Below are positions 39,267-51,706 of a stretch of 64,000 nt of DNA, piece after piece. Every line of letters begins with the position of its first letter. Within the stretch, counting starts at the first letter, position 1. The translations under genes and the position numbers were made by a program. The DNA lies in NCBI RefSeq assembly GCF_013283195.1, contig NZ_JABEKT010000005.1, forward strand, positions 236,684-300,683. The letters are read 5' to 3'. The notes under the pieces were generated by a model. That model had not been told where the DNA came from. It saw only the letters and a list, made by a program, of their open reading frames with translations, and made no database searches. Source of the DNA: Ensifer adhaerens. Its GTDB lineage: Bacteria; Pseudomonadota; Alphaproteobacteria; Rhizobiales; Rhizobiaceae.

Positions 39267-39995
39267 ATGAGACAGGATCATGCAGTCGTATCGCCGCGTG
39301 AATGGCTGAAAGCGCGCAGGGCGCTTCTGGATCTGGAAAAAGAACACACCCACCTGAGAGACAAGGTCAACGCGGCGCGCCTCGCTTTGCCCTGGGTGAA
39401 GATGGAAAAGTCCTACATCTTCGACACACCGAACGGCCCAAAATCACTGGCGGACCTGTTCGACGGACGCAGCCAGCTCGTCGTCTATCACTTCATGTTC
39501 GGCCCGACCTGGGAAGCCGGTTGCCCCGGCTGCTCGTTCCTCGTCGATCATTTCGACGGCATGCTGCCGCACCTCAATCACCACGACGTCACGTTGATCG
39601 CCGCCTCCAATGCGCCGCTTTCCAAGCTCGAAGCCTACAGGAAACGCATGGGCTGGCATTTCCCCTGGGTTTCGGCCGAGGGCAACGGCTTCAACAGCGA
39701 CTTTCACGTCGCGTTCACTCAGGCCGAACTCGCTGAAGGCAAGGTCGTCTACAACTTCACCGAATTGGAAAGCGCCAATGCGCACGAGGAACTGCCCGGC
39801 CTCAGTGCTTTCCAGAAGACCGACGACGGCAGCGTCTACCATACCTACTCCACCTATGCCCGCGGGCTCGAGGAAATGGTCGGCACGCTGATGCTTCTCG
39901 ACCGCGCGCCAAAGGGACGAAACGAGGATGGCACGCAAGGGTTCGTGCGTCGCCACGACGAATATGAAGATGCCCCTCGACGCAAGGCCGGTTAA
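39267..39995 (+). CDS. DUF899 thioredoxin-like family protein
   Basis: 242 residues. Typical features of the family: SPREWLKARRALLDLEKEHTHLRD at the start, LFDGRSQLVVYHFMFGPTWEAGCPGCSFLVDHFDG (thioredoxin-like, CxxC with Cys-Pro-Gly-Cys), and a C-terminal WLDR-type region replaced here by LLDRAPKGRNEDG. A thiol-based role is suspected, but no activity is established. ATG 39267 has GGAGGAACGGGC upstream. Control by the divergent MarR gene is inferred from the shared operator. Followed by its own terminator. Confidence 0.85.
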   Translation: MRQDHAVVSPREWLKARRALLDLEKEHTHLRDKVNAARLALPWVKMEKSYIFDTPNGPKSLADLFDGRSQLVVYHFMFGPTWEAGCPGCSFLVDHFDGMLPHLNHHDVTLIAASNAPLSKLEAYRKRMGWHFPWVSAEGNGFNSDFHVAFTQAELAEGKVVYNFTELESANAHEELPGLSAFQKTDDGSVYHTYSTYARGLEEMVGTLMLLDRAPKGRNEDGTQGFVRRHDEYEDAPRRKAG

Positions 39996-40009
39996 GCCTC
40001 CCAAGGCAG

Positions 40010-40050
40010 CGCACCCGACGATGGAACCTTTCGTCGTCGGGTGCGTTTCT
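40010..40050 (+). terminator. terminator of the DUF899 gene
   Basis: Perfect 12-bp stem CGCACCCGACGA / TCGTCGGGTGCG followed by TTTCT. Confidence 0.78.
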
Positions 40051-40116
40051 AATCGCCTGTACCCTTGACGTGCATCTCAGATCGAATGGCAAGTCGCCGT
40101 CGGAAGGGAAACATCG

Positions 40117-40581
40117 ATGAAAGCGGAGCCGGAGGAGGCCCATCGCTGGCTTGAGCAATTGCTCGGCGATTGGCAGGTACACACGCCGGATGCGCCGGCG
40201 AAAGGCACCCCCTGGACCGAACATGTTCGCAGCCTCGAAGGTCTCTGGACGGTCTGCGAAGGGCGCGGCACGATGCCGGACGGCAATTTCGGCCAGAGCT
40301 TAATGACCCTCGGATACACGCCCCAATCCGGTCGCTTCGTCGGGACCTGGGTCGGTTCGATGATGAACCACATGTGGATCTATGACGGCGAGCTTGAACC
40401 CGACGGGCGGACGCTGTCTCTTTACTGCGATGGCCCGGACTTCGATGTCCCGGGAAAGCAGGCCAGATATCGCGACGCAATAACCCTTGTCGACCAATCC
40501 CGACGGCTGCTGACAGCCCATGTCAGGAGGGACGACGGGACCTGGAAGGAACTGATGACGGCGCAATACACGCGCATCTGA
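40117..40581 (+). CDS. DUF1579-family protein
   Basis: 154 residues resembling the DUF1579 group: HRWLEQLLGDWQVH at the start, VRSLEGLWTVCEGRGTMPDG, QSLMTLGYTPQSGRFVGTWVGSMMNHMWIYDG. A calycin-like beta barrel is expected. No known function. Purine-rich GGAAGGGAAAC precedes the ATG region. Same strand and spacing (80 bases) as the VOC gene downstream, so they may be cotranscribed. Confidence 0.78.
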   Translation: MKAEPEEAHRWLEQLLGDWQVHTPDAPAKGTPWTEHVRSLEGLWTVCEGRGTMPDGNFGQSLMTLGYTPQSGRFVGTWVGSMMNHMWIYDGELEPDGRTLSLYCDGPDFDVPGKQARYRDAITLVDQSRRLLTAHVRRDDGTWKELMTAQYTRI

Positions 40582-40661
40582 CAGCGAATTTCGAACACAT
40601 CACTCGGGGCGCATTGGCCTCGGTCAGCGCAGAATCCCACTTTGCAACCGGAGGACAGAAG

Positions 40662-41432
40662 ATGGCAGGCCATCACGGCAAATTCGTCTGGTACGAACTG
40701 ATGACGACCGACACCAATGCGGCGGAAACCTTCTACAAGGATGTCGTCGGATGGGACGCCCGCGACGCCGGCATGCCGGGCGTGAACTATACCCTGTTTA
40801 CGAAAGGCGAGCAGCAGGTCGCAGGGCTGATGACCATGCCCGAAGGCGCACTCGAGATGAACGTGCCGCCCGCCTGGCTCGGCTACATCGGCGTCGACGA
40901 TGTCGATGCCGCGGCGGCGGACGTTGCTGCCAAGGGCGGCAAGATCCACCGTGCGCCCGACGACATCCCCGGCATCGGCCGCTTCGCCATCGCCACCGAC
41001 CCGCATGGAGCGGTCTTCGCCCTGTTCAGCGGGATCGGTGATCCCCCACCGGCTGTCGACCCGATGGCTCCCGGCCAGATCGGCTGGCACGAACTGATGT
41101 CCGGCGACCTCGACACAGCCTTCCCCTTCTATGCCGGGGCTTTCGGCTGGACGAAGGACCAGGCCATGGATATGGGCGAGATGGGCATCTATCAGATCTT
41201 TGCCATCGACGGCGCCCAGGCCGGTGGCATGATGACCAAGCCGAAGGATATCCCTTCACCCTACTGGCTCTACTACATCAGCGTTCCAGCGCTCGACACG
41301 GCGATCGAGCGCATCAAGTCCGGCGGTGGCAAGATCGTGCTTGAGCCGATGGAAGTACCGGGCGGCGCCTGGATCGTCCAGGCGCTCGACCCGCAAGGCG
41401 CCCTCTTCGCCCTGGTCGGCCAGCGAGGCTGA
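40662..41432 (+). CDS. two-domain VOC (glyoxalase/bleomycin-resistance-like) protein
   Basis: 256 residues consisting of two VOC modules (about 5-125 and 132-252): FVWYELMTTDTNAAETFYKDVVGW then IGWHELMSGDLDTAFPFYAGAFGW are the duplicated first strands and helices; each module ends in ATDPHGAVFALFSG or ALDPQGALFALVG. Such tandem VOC proteins bind a metal or an electrophilic small molecule; the substrate is unknown. ATG 40662 has GGAGGACAGAAG before it. The setting among GFA, MarR and reductase genes suggests electrophile detoxification (inference). Confidence 0.87.
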   Translation: MAGHHGKFVWYELMTTDTNAAETFYKDVVGWDARDAGMPGVNYTLFTKGEQQVAGLMTMPEGALEMNVPPAWLGYIGVDDVDAAAADVAAKGGKIHRAPDDIPGIGRFAIATDPHGAVFALFSGIGDPPPAVDPMAPGQIGWHELMSGDLDTAFPFYAGAFGWTKDQAMDMGEMGIYQIFAIDGAQAGGMMTKPKDIPSPYWLYYISVPALDTAIERIKSGGGKIVLEPMEVPGGAWIVQALDPQGALFALVGQRG

Positions 41433-41719
41433 ACGCCGTTGGAATGGATCTGCCCGGCACCCGCCGATACGGCCCGGGCAGGTCAAGCCGCACCATTCGT
41501 CGGTACAGTTTTTCCAATTGCGCATGCCCTGCGCCGCGCGCATCCCTCAGTTGCAGTTTTACCCCTGGTATTTTAGGGCATTTCAAGGATATTTAACACC
41601 TTATGCGATAGTACTGCGGCACGTATCACTGATCGCGGAAAGCATTCGTTCTCCGCGGCAAGGAATTGTCGCGACCTCCGGTACGATAGCCGGTGCATTG
41701 GTGGACCAACTTCGCGCAA

Positions 41720-43477
<1,758 letters not shown>

Positions 43478-43498
43478 CCCTGGACTCCCGCCTCGTCA

Positions 43499-44407
43499 TC
43501 AGTCGGAAAGCCGTGCCCGCCCCGCCAGAAAGTCGAGCATCACCCTGACGCGCGATGGCAGCGCGCCACCCTGGCCTTGAAACACCGCATGGAAGGTTTC
43601 TCGATCCCCCGGATTGAGATGTTCGACAAGCGGCACCAGCCGGCCGGCATCGATGTCGTCGCGAACCGTAAAGGTCGCCATCCTTGCCAGTCCGACGCCA
43701 GCAAGCACCAGGCGGCGCAATCCTTCCCCGTCACTGACGCGCACCTTTTCACTCGGCGGCAGCAAAATCGTTTCACCATTGGACAAGAGCGGCCACCCGT
43801 CGACGGCCCTGGCGTAGCTGAGGCTCAGGCGATTGTGCGCCGTCAGCTCGTCAAGGCTACCGGGTTCGCCGCAACGCGCCAGGTAGGATGGCGCGCCGAC
43901 GATGGTCATCGACGTGCTGCCGAGCTTGCGCGCAATCAGCCTGGAAGCCTTCAGCGGCCCCGCACGGATCGCGATGTCGACGCGCTCCGCCATCAGGTCG
44001 ACGACGGCGTCGGTCTGGATGATATCGATGGAAAGATCCGGGTATGCGCTCAGCAATTCCGGCAGCAGCGGCATCAGCACATGGGTGGAAAAGGAAGCGC
44101 TGGCATTGATGCGCACACGCCCGGCCGGCACATCGCCTGCGGCCGCCTGTCTCTCCGCGTCATCGATATCGGCGAGAATGCGGGCCGCCCGCTCGTGAAA
44201 GGCACACCCCTCGGCCGTCAGCTGCAATTGCCGCGTCGAGCGGTTGATCAATCGGACGCCGAGCCGCTCTTCCAGCCGCTGCACCAGCTTGCTCACCGCC
44301 GACGGCGTCATGCAGCATTCGCGCGCCGCCGCCGAGAAACCGCCGAGTTCGACAGCCCTGACGAAGACAGCCATTTCGCCGGAGCGGTTGATCGCGTTTC
44401 GAGACAT
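43499..44407 (-). CDS. LysR-family regulator, divergent from the aldo/keto reductase
   Basis: 302 residues; N-terminal HTH (MAVFVRAVELGGFSAAARECCMTPSAVSKLVQRLEERLGVRL) and a CrgA-like effector domain (RVRINASASFSTHVLMPLLPELL). This subgroup often represses a divergent oxidoreductase gene, here the aldo/keto reductase starting 107 bases away. Inducer unknown. Confidence 0.9.
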   Translation of the reverse strand: MSRNAINRSGEMAVFVRAVELGGFSAAARECCMTPSAVSKLVQRLEERLGVRLINRSTRQLQLTAEGCAFHERAARILADIDDAERQAAAGDVPAGRVRINASASFSTHVLMPLLPELLSAYPDLSIDIIQTDAVVDLMAERVDIAIRAGPLKASRLIARKLGSTSMTIVGAPSYLARCGEPGSLDELTAHNRLSLSYARAVDGWPLLSNGETILLPPSEKVRVSDGEGLRRLVLAGVGLARMATFTVRDDIDAGRLVPLVEHLNPGDRETFHAVFQGQGGALPSRVRVMLDFLAGRARLSD

Positions 44408-44514
44408 GTGACTTCAACTCACAAATGATGTTCCTGCAAATGGTCTACCTCTCAAATGACGCAGACACCACCTTCCTCTAGCCGACACAGGCATGACCGC
44501 AACGAGGAGTTCGA

Positions 44515-45552
44515 ATGATGGAATACAGAAGGCTTGGATCATCAGGATTGAAGGTTCCGGCGCTCAGTTTCGGCGCCGGTACGTTCGGCGGCAAGGGCCC
44601 GCTCTTCAGCGCCTGGGGCAACAGCGACAATGCCGAGGCACGCCGTCTCGTCGACATCTGCATCGAGGCCGGCGTCAATCTGTTCGACACGGCCGATGTC
44701 TACTCCGACGGCGCCTCCGAAGAGGTGCTCGGCGCGGCCATCAAGGGACGGCGCAACGACGTGCTGATATCAACCAAGATGTCCTTGCCAATGGGTGATG
44801 GCCCGAACGACGCCGGCTCTTCGCGTTCCCGGTTGATCAAGGGCGTCGACGATGCCCTGCGCCGCCTCGGCACCGACCATATCGACCTCATGCAGCTGCA
44901 CGCCTTCGATGCCGGCACGCCGGTCGAGGAGGTGCTTTCGACACTCGATACCTTGGTGCGCGCCGGCAAACTGCGCTATGTCGGGGTTTCCAATTTCGCC
45001 GGCTGGCAGCTGATGAAGTCGCTCGCCGCGGCGGAAAAACACGGCTACCCGCGCTACGTCGCCCATCAGGTCTACTATTCGCTGGTCGGGCGCGATTATG
45101 AATGGGAACTGATGCCGCTTGGGCTCGATCAGGGTGTCGGCGCGCTCGTCTGGAGCCCGCTCGGCTGGGGCCGCCTCACCGGCAAGATCCGGCGCGGCCA
45201 GCCCTGGCCGGAAGGAAGCCGCCTGCACGATACGGCCTCGTTTGGTCCGCCAGTCGATGACGACACGCTCTACGAAATCGTCGATGTGCTCGACGAACTG
45301 GCCGGCGAGACCGGCAGGACCATTCCGCAGATCGCCATCAACTGGCTGCTGCAGCGCCCGACGGTATCGAGCGTCATCATCGGCGCCCGCAACGAAGAGC
45401 AACTGCGCCAGAACCTGGGCGCTGTCGGCTGGTCGCTGACGGCAGAGCAGATCGGCCGGCTGGACAAGGCCAGCGGCAAGACACCCGCATACCCCCATTT
45501 CCCCTACCACCTGCAGGAAGGCTTTGCCCGCCTGAACCCGCCGGCGGTTTGA
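44515..45552 (+). CDS. aldo/keto reductase
   Basis: 345 residues, an NADPH-dependent TIM-barrel reductase of aldehydes or ketones. The catalytic tetrad is visible: Asp and Tyr in FDTADVYSDG, Lys in LISTKMS, His in MQLHAFD. The cofactor region SVIIGARNEEQLRQNLGAVGWSL matches the family. GAGGAG lies before the double ATG at 44515/44518. Probably controlled by the divergent LysR gene. Related enzymes are YajO/YhdN-like; physiological substrate unknown. Confidence 0.92.
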   Translation: MMEYRRLGSSGLKVPALSFGAGTFGGKGPLFSAWGNSDNAEARRLVDICIEAGVNLFDTADVYSDGASEEVLGAAIKGRRNDVLISTKMSLPMGDGPNDAGSSRSRLIKGVDDALRRLGTDHIDLMQLHAFDAGTPVEEVLSTLDTLVRAGKLRYVGVSNFAGWQLMKSLAAAEKHGYPRYVAHQVYYSLVGRDYEWELMPLGLDQGVGALVWSPLGWGRLTGKIRRGQPWPEGSRLHDTASFGPPVDDDTLYEIVDVLDELAGETGRTIPQIAINWLLQRPTVSSVIIGARNEEQLRQNLGAVGWSLTAEQIGRLDKASGKTPAYPHFPYHLQEGFARLNPPAV

Positions 45553-45571
45553 TCTACCGGCCCTGACGACA

Positions 45572-45601
45572 GACGCGCCGGAGAAATCCGGCGCCGTCTT
45601 T
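45572..45601 (+). terminator. probable terminator of the aldo/keto reductase gene
   Basis: Stem GCGCCGG / CCGGCGC followed by CGTCTTT, 20 bases after the stop; the T tract is weak. Confidence 0.5.
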
Positions 45602-45653
45602 CGCGCTTGCTTTCTCTCTTCGCATTGCACAAACTTCCCGGAAATGGCGCGCA

Positions 45654-45923
45654 ATACCAACCTGCGCCGATATTGACCTCTTGCGCCGGAGCGATTTTGG
45701 TTTTCGGCAAGGAGAGAACCGGAAGCGGACCCAAGCGGTCCGGTGAGGATTGTCGACGCTGTCCGGGGGCCAAAAGCGCCCGGCCCTTCGGGTGGGCCGT
45801 CTGTCGGCCACCGGCAGCGTCGCAATCCTCGACCGATGCCAATGCATCGCTCTGCGGTATGCTCCTTGCCGGCTGACCGCAGACGGTCCCACGCAAGAGG
45901 TCAATATCGGCGCAGGTTGGTAT
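45654..45923 (-). mobile_element. MITE-like palindromic element, copy B
   Basis: Same 270-bp element as at 3550-3819 but in the opposite orientation; 255 of 270 bases agree by hand alignment, with differences concentrated in the part that corresponds to the right half of copy A. The terminal ATACCAACCTGCGCC repeat is identical, and here the outer 32 bp of both ends differ very little. It ends 31 bases before the start codon of the transglutaminase operon, so it occupies that operon's promoter or leader region. Confidence 0.85.
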
Positions 45924-45954
45924 CAGACCTGCCATCAAGGGGATAAAATCCGGT

Positions 45955-48900
45955 ATGTCGATCAAGGCCAGTATCTACCACCTGACCCACTATACCTATG
46001 ACCGCCCGATCCGGCTCTCACCGCAGATCATAAGATTGAAACCGGCGGCCCATTCCAAGACCAAGGTCATCAGTCACTCGCTGAAGGTTTCTCCGGCCAA
46101 TCACTTCGTCAATCTCCAGCAGGATCCCTACGGCAACTACCTCGCCCGTTATGTTTTCCCAGAGCCGGTCACGGAGCTGAAGATCGAAGTCGATCTGGTC
46201 GCCGACATGACCGTCTACAACCCCTTCGACTTCTTCATCGAGGAAGAATCCGAACACTGGCCCTTTGCCTATCCTGATGACCTGATCGACGACCTGAAGA
46301 TCTACATGACACCGGAACCGATGGGCCCGGCGCTGTCCTCGTTCATGGCGTTGGTCGATCGCTCGAGGCAGCGCACCATCGATATGGTCGTCGGCCTCAA
46401 TGCCCGGCTCCAGCAGGAAGTCGGCTATGTCATCCGCATGGAGCCCGGCGTCCAGCTGCCCGAGGAGACGCTCACCTCGGCCAGGGGATCGTGCCGCGAT
46501 TCGAGCTGGTTGTTGGTCCAGATCCTGCGCAATCTGGGTTATGCCGCCCGCTTCGTCTCGGGCTACCTCATTCAGCTGGCGCCCGACCTCAAGGCGCTCG
46601 ACGGTCCCTCCGGCACCGAACACGATTTCACCGATCTGCACGCCTGGGCCGAGGTCTACCTGCCGGGCGCCGGCTGGGTCGGCCTTGACCCGACCTCCGG
46701 CCTTCTGACCGGCGAAAGCCACATTCCGCTTGCCGCAACGCCGCATTACCGCAATGCCGCCCCGATTTCCGGCGGCTTCTTCGGCGATCCCGAGACCCGC
46801 ACCGACTTCGCCTTCGACATGAAGGTCTCGCGCGTCGCCGAACATCCGCGCATCACCAAGCCGTTCTCCGACGAAAGCTGGCAGGCGCTGAACGCGCTGG
46901 GCGAGCATGTCGACCAAGTGCTGTCCGACAATGATGTGCGCCTGACCATGGGCGGCGAGCCAACTTTCGTGTCGATCGATGACTTTGAGGCCGAGGAGTG
47001 GAACACCGAGGCCGTCGGGCCGACCAAGCGCGAGAAGGCGGATATCCTCATCCGCCGGCTGCGCGAACGTTTCGCCCCCGGCGGTTTCCTGCATTACGGC
47101 CAGGGCAAGTGGTATCCGGGCGAAAGCCTGCCGCGATGGACCTTCTCGCTCTACTGGCGCAAGGACGGCGTGCCGATCTGGCGTCAACCCGATCTCATCG
47201 CCGAGGAGAACGGGCGACACGATGTGACGGCAGAGGATGCAGAACGTCTGCTCCATGTGGTGGCAACTGAATTGAACGTGCCCGCCGAGATGGTCGTGCC
47301 GGCCTTCGAGGATCCGGCCGACTGGCTGCTCAAGGAGGCGAACCTTCCCGACAATGTCGATCCGGCCAATTCCAAGCTGAAGGACCCCGAGGAGCGCAGC
47401 CGCATGGCCCGCGTGTTCGAGCGCGGCCTGACTGCACCGACCGGCTACGTTCTGCCGGTGCAGGCCTGGAATGCGCGCGCAACCGGCGTGCGCTGGATGA
47501 GCGAGAAGTGGCAGACGCGCCGCGGCCGCATCTTCCTCGTGCCCGGAGACAGCCCCGTCGGTTACCGCCTGCCGCTCGGCGCCCTGCCCTATGTCGCGCC
47601 GTCGGCCTATCCCTATATCCATCCTGTTGATCCGACCGTTCCGCGCGACGACCTGCCGGATTTCGCCGAAACCAGCGCGCGCCCGCAGCATTCGCGCTTC
47701 CAGGCGTCGGAAACGCCGGAAACACCACAGGCCGCGCCACGCGACGAGATCGCCGGGCTGGTGCGTACGGCCATCAGCGTCGAGCCGCGCGACGGCAGGC
47801 TCTGCGTCTTCATGCCGCCGACGACCAGTATCGAGGAATATCTCGACCTGATCGCCTCGACCGAACGCGCGGCCGCAGCCCTCGGCCTGCCGCTTCACAT
47901 CGAAGGCTACGCGCCGCCGCACGACGAACGCATCAACGTCATCCGCGTCGCGCCCGACCCCGGCGTCATCGAGGTCAACATCCATCCGGCCGCGAGCTGG
48001 CAGGAGTGCGTCGACATCACCACGGCCGTTTATGAGGAGGCCCGCCAAAGCCGGCTCGGCGCCGACAAGTTCATGATCGACGGTCGACACACCGGCACCG
48101 GTGGCGGCAATCACGTCGTGGTCGGCGGCGCCAACCCCAATGATAGCCCGTTCCTGCGCCGACCGGACCTGTTGAAAAGCATCGTGCTCTATTGGCAGCG
48201 CCACCCTTCACTCTCCTACCTGTTTTCCGGCATGTTCATAGGCCCGACGAGCCAGGCGCCGCGCATCGACGAGGCCCGCCACGATCAGCTCTACGAGCTG
48301 GAGATTGCGCTGGCGCAGGTGCCGCTGCCGGGGTCCGCAGCGCCGCCGCCTTTGCCCTGGCTGGTCGACCGGCTGTTCCGCAACCTGCTCGTCGACGTCA
48401 CCGGCAACACCCATCGCGCCGAAATCTGCATCGACAAGCTGTTTTCGCCGGATGGCCCGACCGGCCGGCTCGGCCTCGTCGAATTCCGCGGCTTCGAAAT
48501 GCCGCCCAATGCCCGCATGTCGCTGGCCCAGCAATTGCTGGTGCGCGCGCTCATCGCCCGCTTCTGGAAGCACCCGCTCGACGGCCGCTTCGTGCGCTGG
48601 GGCACTGCCCTACATGACCGTTTCATGTTGCCGCATCATGTCTGGCAGGATTTCCTCGAAGTGCTTGCCGACCTGCGTGCCCACGGCTTCGATCTTCGGC
48701 CGGAATGGTTCGAAGCCCAGCTCGAATTCCGCTTTCCCTTCTGCGGCGAGGTCGAATACGAGGGCGGCAAGCTCGAAATCCGCCAGGCGCTGGAGCCCTG
48801 GCATGTCATGGGCGAACAGGGAGCGATCGGCGGCACCGTGCGTTATGTCGACAGCTCCGTCGAGCGGCTGCAGGTCAGGCTCGATACGCCCAATCCCGAG

Positions 48901-49281
48901 CGCTACACGGTGACCTGCAATGGTCGTCCCGTGCCTCTTGCCAAGGCCGGCGCCTACGGCAGCGCGGTTGCCGGCGTCCGCTACAAGGCCTGGCAACCGG
49001 CCGCCGGTCTTCACCCGGTTTTGCCCGTCAACACTCCCCTTACATTCGATATCTATGATACATGGTCGAATCGGGCGATTGGGGGATGCGTCTACCACGT
49101 CGCCCATCCGGGCGGGCGCAGTTACGAGACATTTCCGGTCAACGGCAACGAGGCAGAGGCGCGGCGACTGGCGCGGTTCGAGCCATGGGGCCACACCCCG
49201 GGAGGCTACCTGCTTCATCCGGAAAGCCCGTCGATGGAATTTCCGATGACGCTTGATCTCAGGCGTCCGCCAGGAGCGTAA
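45955..49281 (+). CDS. transglutaminase-like cysteine peptidase fused to DUF2126
   Basis: 1108 residues. N-terminal bacterial transglutaminase-like beta domain ([20 protein letters not shown], about 1-130), core papain-like domain with catalytic Cys in [11 protein letters not shown] (about 180), His in [12 protein letters not shown] and Asp in GLDPTSG, then a very large DUF2126 region (about 310-1108, with [23 protein letters not shown] and [23 protein letters not shown]), which resembles glutamine-synthetase/amidoligase-type folds in published comparative work. No signal peptide. First gene of a tight three-gene operon; TAA is immediately followed by the next ATG. Predicted to handle peptide or isopeptide bonds; substrate unknown. 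Confidence 0.88.
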   Translation: MSIKASIYHLTHYTYDRPIRLSPQIIRLKPAAHSKTKVISHSLKVSPANHFVNLQQDPYGNYLARYVFPEPVTELKIEVDLVADMTVYNPFDFFIEEESEHWPFAYPDDLIDDLKIYMTPEPMGPALSSFMALVDRSRQRTIDMVVGLNARLQQEVGYVIRMEPGVQLPEETLTSARGSCRDSSWLLVQILRNLGYAARFVSGYLIQLAPDLKALDGPSGTEHDFTDLHAWAEVYLPGAGWVGLDPTSGLLTGESHIPLAATPHYRNAAPISGGFFGDPETRTDFAFDMKVSRVAEHPRITKPFSDESWQALNALGEHVDQVLSDNDVRLTMGGEPTFVSIDDFEAEEWNTEAVGPTKREKADILIRRLRERFAPGGFLHYGQGKWYPGESLPRWTFSLYWRKDGVPIWRQPDLIAEENGRHDVTAEDAERLLHVVATELNVPAEMVVPAFEDPADWLLKEANLPDNVDPANSKLKDPEERSRMARVFERGLTAPTGYVLPVQAWNARATGVRWMSEKWQTRRGRIFLVPGDSPVGYRLPLGALPYVAPSAYPYIHPVDPTVPRDDLPDFAETSARPQHSRFQASETPETPQAAPRDEIAGLVRTAISVEPRDGRLCVFMPPTTSIEEYLDLIASTERAAAALGLPLHIEGYAPPHDERINVIRVAPDPGVIEVNIHPAASWQECVDITTAVYEEARQSRLGADKFMIDGRHTGTGGGNHVVVGGANPNDSPFLRRPDLLKSIVLYWQRHPSLSYLFSGMFIGPTSQAPRIDEARHDQLYELEIALAQVPLPGSAAPPPLPWLVDRLFRNLLVDVTGNTHRAEICIDKLFSPDGPTGRLGLVEFRGFEMPPNARMSLAQQLLVRALIARFWKHPLDGRFVRWGTALHDRFMLPHHVWQDFLEVLADLRAHGFDLRPEWFEAQLEFRFPFCGEVEYEGGKLEIRQALEPWHVMGEQGAIGGTVRYVDSSVERLQVRLDTPNPERYTVTCNGRPVPLAKAGAYGSAVAGVRYKAWQPAAGLHPVLPVNTPLTFDIYDTWSNRAIGGCVYHVAHPGGRSYETFPVNGNEAEARRLARFEPWGHTPGGYLLHPESPSMEFPMTLDLRRPPGA

Positions 49282-51690
49282 ATGGCGAAGAAGCAGACAG
49301 CAGCGGCAGACCGGCTGGGCATCGATGACGATCCGGTCTTCGGCTACCGTGCCCTTCCCGGCATTGCCGACGAGATGCTCGACGCGCAAGGCAATGTGCG
49401 GCCCGTCTGGCAACGGCTGCTTTCGACGCTTGGCCGCCTCGATGAAACCGACCTTGCCAACCGCTTCGCGCGCGCTGACCGATACCTGCGCGACGCCGGC
49501 GTCTTCTACCGGGTCTATGGCGGCAAGGACAGCTCGGAGAGAAGCTGGCCGCTGTCGCATATCCCGGTCCTGATCGACGAGAATGAGTGGGCGACGGTGT
49601 CGCAGGGCCTGATCCAGCGCGCCGAGCTTCTGGAGAAGGTGGTTGCAGACATCTACGGCGAAAACCGGCTGGTGCGCGAGGGCCTGTTGCCGCCGGCGCT
49701 GGTCGCCTCCAACCCCGATTTTCTCCGGCCGCTGGTCGGCGTCAAGCCGGCCGATGGGCACTTCCTGCAGTTCATCTCCTTCGAGATCGGCCGCGGACCC
49801 GATGGCAACTGGTGGGTGCTTTCGGACCGCACGGAGGCGCCGTCCGGCGCCGGCTTCGCGCTCGAAAACCGCGTCGCCACCACCCGGGCCTTCTCCAATC
49901 TCTACGCCGAAACCCATGTGCATCGTCTTGCCGGCTTCTTCGGCGCCTTCCGCGACACGCTGCAGGCGCGCAAGCTGCATCCGGACGATCGCATCGCCGT
50001 GCTTTCGCCGGGGATCGCCAACGAGACCTATTTCGAACATGCCTATATCGCCCGCTATCTCGGCTTCATGCTCTTGGAAGGCGAAGACCTGACGGTTATC
50101 GGCGGACGGGTGATGGTGCGCACGGTCGCGGGCCTCAAACCCGTGGGCGTGCTCTGGCGGCGCCTCGACGCCGCCTTTGCCGATCCGCTGGAGTTGAACC
50201 AGTCCTCGCATATCGGAACGCCCGGTATCGTCGAGGCCCTGAGGGCCGGATCCGTTGCGATCGTCAACGCGCTCGGCTCCGGCATCGTCGAGACCCGCGC
50301 CTTCCTCGCCTTCCTGCCGGCGATCTGCCGGCATCTGCTTGGCGAGGACCAGAAGCTGCCGTCGATCGCCACCTGGTGGTGCGGCCAGACATCCGAAAGG
50401 GCAGAGGTCGCCGCCAATATCGAGCGCATGGTCATCGGCCCGGCCTATGCCACGCGCCCCTTCTTCGATGACAATGGCCAGTCGGTGCTCGGCGCATCGC
50501 TGGCGGAAAAGGACGCGGCTTCGATCGCAGGCTGGCTCGATGCGGAGGGCGGAAAACTTGTTGGCCAGGAGGCCGTGACGCTTTCGACCACGCCCGCCTG
50601 GGTGCGTGGCCGCCTGACGCCGCGCCCGATGAGCCTGCGCGTCTTTGCCGCCCGCACCCGCGACGGCTGGCAGATCATGCCCGGCGGCTTTGCCCGCATC
50701 GGTTCCGGCGACGACGTTGCCGCCATCGCCATGCAGGCCGGCGGCACGGCAGCCGACGTCTGGATCGTCAGCGACCGGCCGGTCGAGCGCACCACGCTTC
50801 TGCCGGCCGAAGAAAGCTTCACCCGCAACATGCCGGGAAGCCTGCCGAGCCGGGCCGCCGACAATCTGTTCTGGCTCGGCCGCTACATCGAGCGGGCCGA
50901 AGGGGCGTTGCGCATCTTGCGCGCCTGGCACGGCCGCTTTGCCGAGACCGCCGACCCGAGCCTGCCGCTGCTGCAGGACGTCACCGACTACCTGGCGGCC
51001 CTCGACATCGATACCCGCCAGGCCGTGCCCGACAGCCTGCTTGCCAATATCTCCAGCGCGCTCTTCAGCGCCGGCAATATCCGCGATCGTTTCTCGCCGG
51101 ATGGATGGCTGGCGCTCAACGACCTGTCGCAGACGGCGCGCAAGTTCCATGCGACCGTACAGTCGGGTGACGATGCCACCCGCGCCATGACCGTGCTGTT
51201 GCGCAAGCTTGCGGGCTTTGCCGGCCTCGTGCACGAAAACATGTACCGCTTCACCGGCTGGCGCTTCCTGTCGATCGGCCGCTATATCGAGCGCGGCCTG
51301 CACATGACGCGGCTGCTTGGCCATATGTCGGGTCCCGACGCGCCCGATGGGGCCTACGACATGCTGCTCGAAATCGGCGATAGCGTCATGACCCACCGCC
51401 GGCGCTACAATGTCAACACGGCAGCCCTCACCGTGACCGACCTTCTGGCGCTCGATCCGCTCAACCCGCGCTCGGTGCTCTACCAGCTGAACGAGATCAA
51501 GACCGAGGTCGAGCTTCTGCCGAACGCCTATGTCAACGGCCAGATGTCGCCTTTCTATCGCGAGGCGATGCGCCTGCATTCCGGCCTTGCGGTCATGACG
51601 CCGGAGGCAATGAACCTTGGCGTCTACAACAGGCTGGAGCGGGATCTGGAAGAGCTCTCCAACATTCTCGCCCACACCTATCTCGGCTGA
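49282..51690 (+). CDS. circularly permuted ATP-grasp protein with alpha-E domain
   Basis: 802 residues. The N-terminal two-thirds (about 60-480) is the circularly permuted ATP-grasp type 2 family (YGENRLVREGLLPPALVASNPDFLRP, QFISFEIGRGPDGNWWVLSDRT, ETYFEHAYIARYLGFMLLEGEDL), predicted peptide ligase. The C-terminal part (about 510-800, SRAADNLFWLGRYIERAEGALRILRAW) is the helical alpha-E/DUF403 domain found only next to this ATP-grasp. The start codon directly abuts the previous stop, so translational coupling is likely. Together with its two transglutaminase neighbours it forms a conserved but functionally unproven module. Confidence 0.9.
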   Translation: MAKKQTAAADRLGIDDDPVFGYRALPGIADEMLDAQGNVRPVWQRLLSTLGRLDETDLANRFARADRYLRDAGVFYRVYGGKDSSERSWPLSHIPVLIDENEWATVSQGLIQRAELLEKVVADIYGENRLVREGLLPPALVASNPDFLRPLVGVKPADGHFLQFISFEIGRGPDGNWWVLSDRTEAPSGAGFALENRVATTRAFSNLYAETHVHRLAGFFGAFRDTLQARKLHPDDRIAVLSPGIANETYFEHAYIARYLGFMLLEGEDLTVIGGRVMVRTVAGLKPVGVLWRRLDAAFADPLELNQSSHIGTPGIVEALRAGSVAIVNALGSGIVETRAFLAFLPAICRHLLGEDQKLPSIATWWCGQTSERAEVAANIERMVIGPAYATRPFFDDNGQSVLGASLAEKDAASIAGWLDAEGGKLVGQEAVTLSTTPAWVRGRLTPRPMSLRVFAARTRDGWQIMPGGFARIGSGDDVAAIAMQAGGTAADVWIVSDRPVERTTLLPAEESFTRNMPGSLPSRAADNLFWLGRYIERAEGALRILRAWHGRFAETADPSLPLLQDVTDYLAALDIDTRQAVPDSLLANISSALFSAGNIRDRFSPDGWLALNDLSQTARKFHATVQSGDDATRAMTVLLRKLAGFAGLVHENMYRFTGWRFLSIGRYIERGLHMTRLLGHMSGPDAPDGAYDMLLEIGDSVMTHRRRYNVNTAALTVTDLLALDPLNPRSVLYQLNEIKTEVELLPNAYVNGQMSPFYREAMRLHSGLAVMTPEAMNLGVYNRLERDLEELSNILAHTYLG

Positions 51691-51706
51691 CCGGCAGGAC
51701 GCGCCC

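Noticed and set aside
41450..41481. Hairpin CTGCCCGG / CCGGGCAG after the VOC gene as a terminator
   Set aside because: No T run follows on either strand; left unannotated.
45607..45876. Short ORFs inside MITE copy B (and the similar ones in copy A)
   Set aside because: They arise in the palindrome on both strands and have no ribosome site or family resemblance; the element is non-coding.
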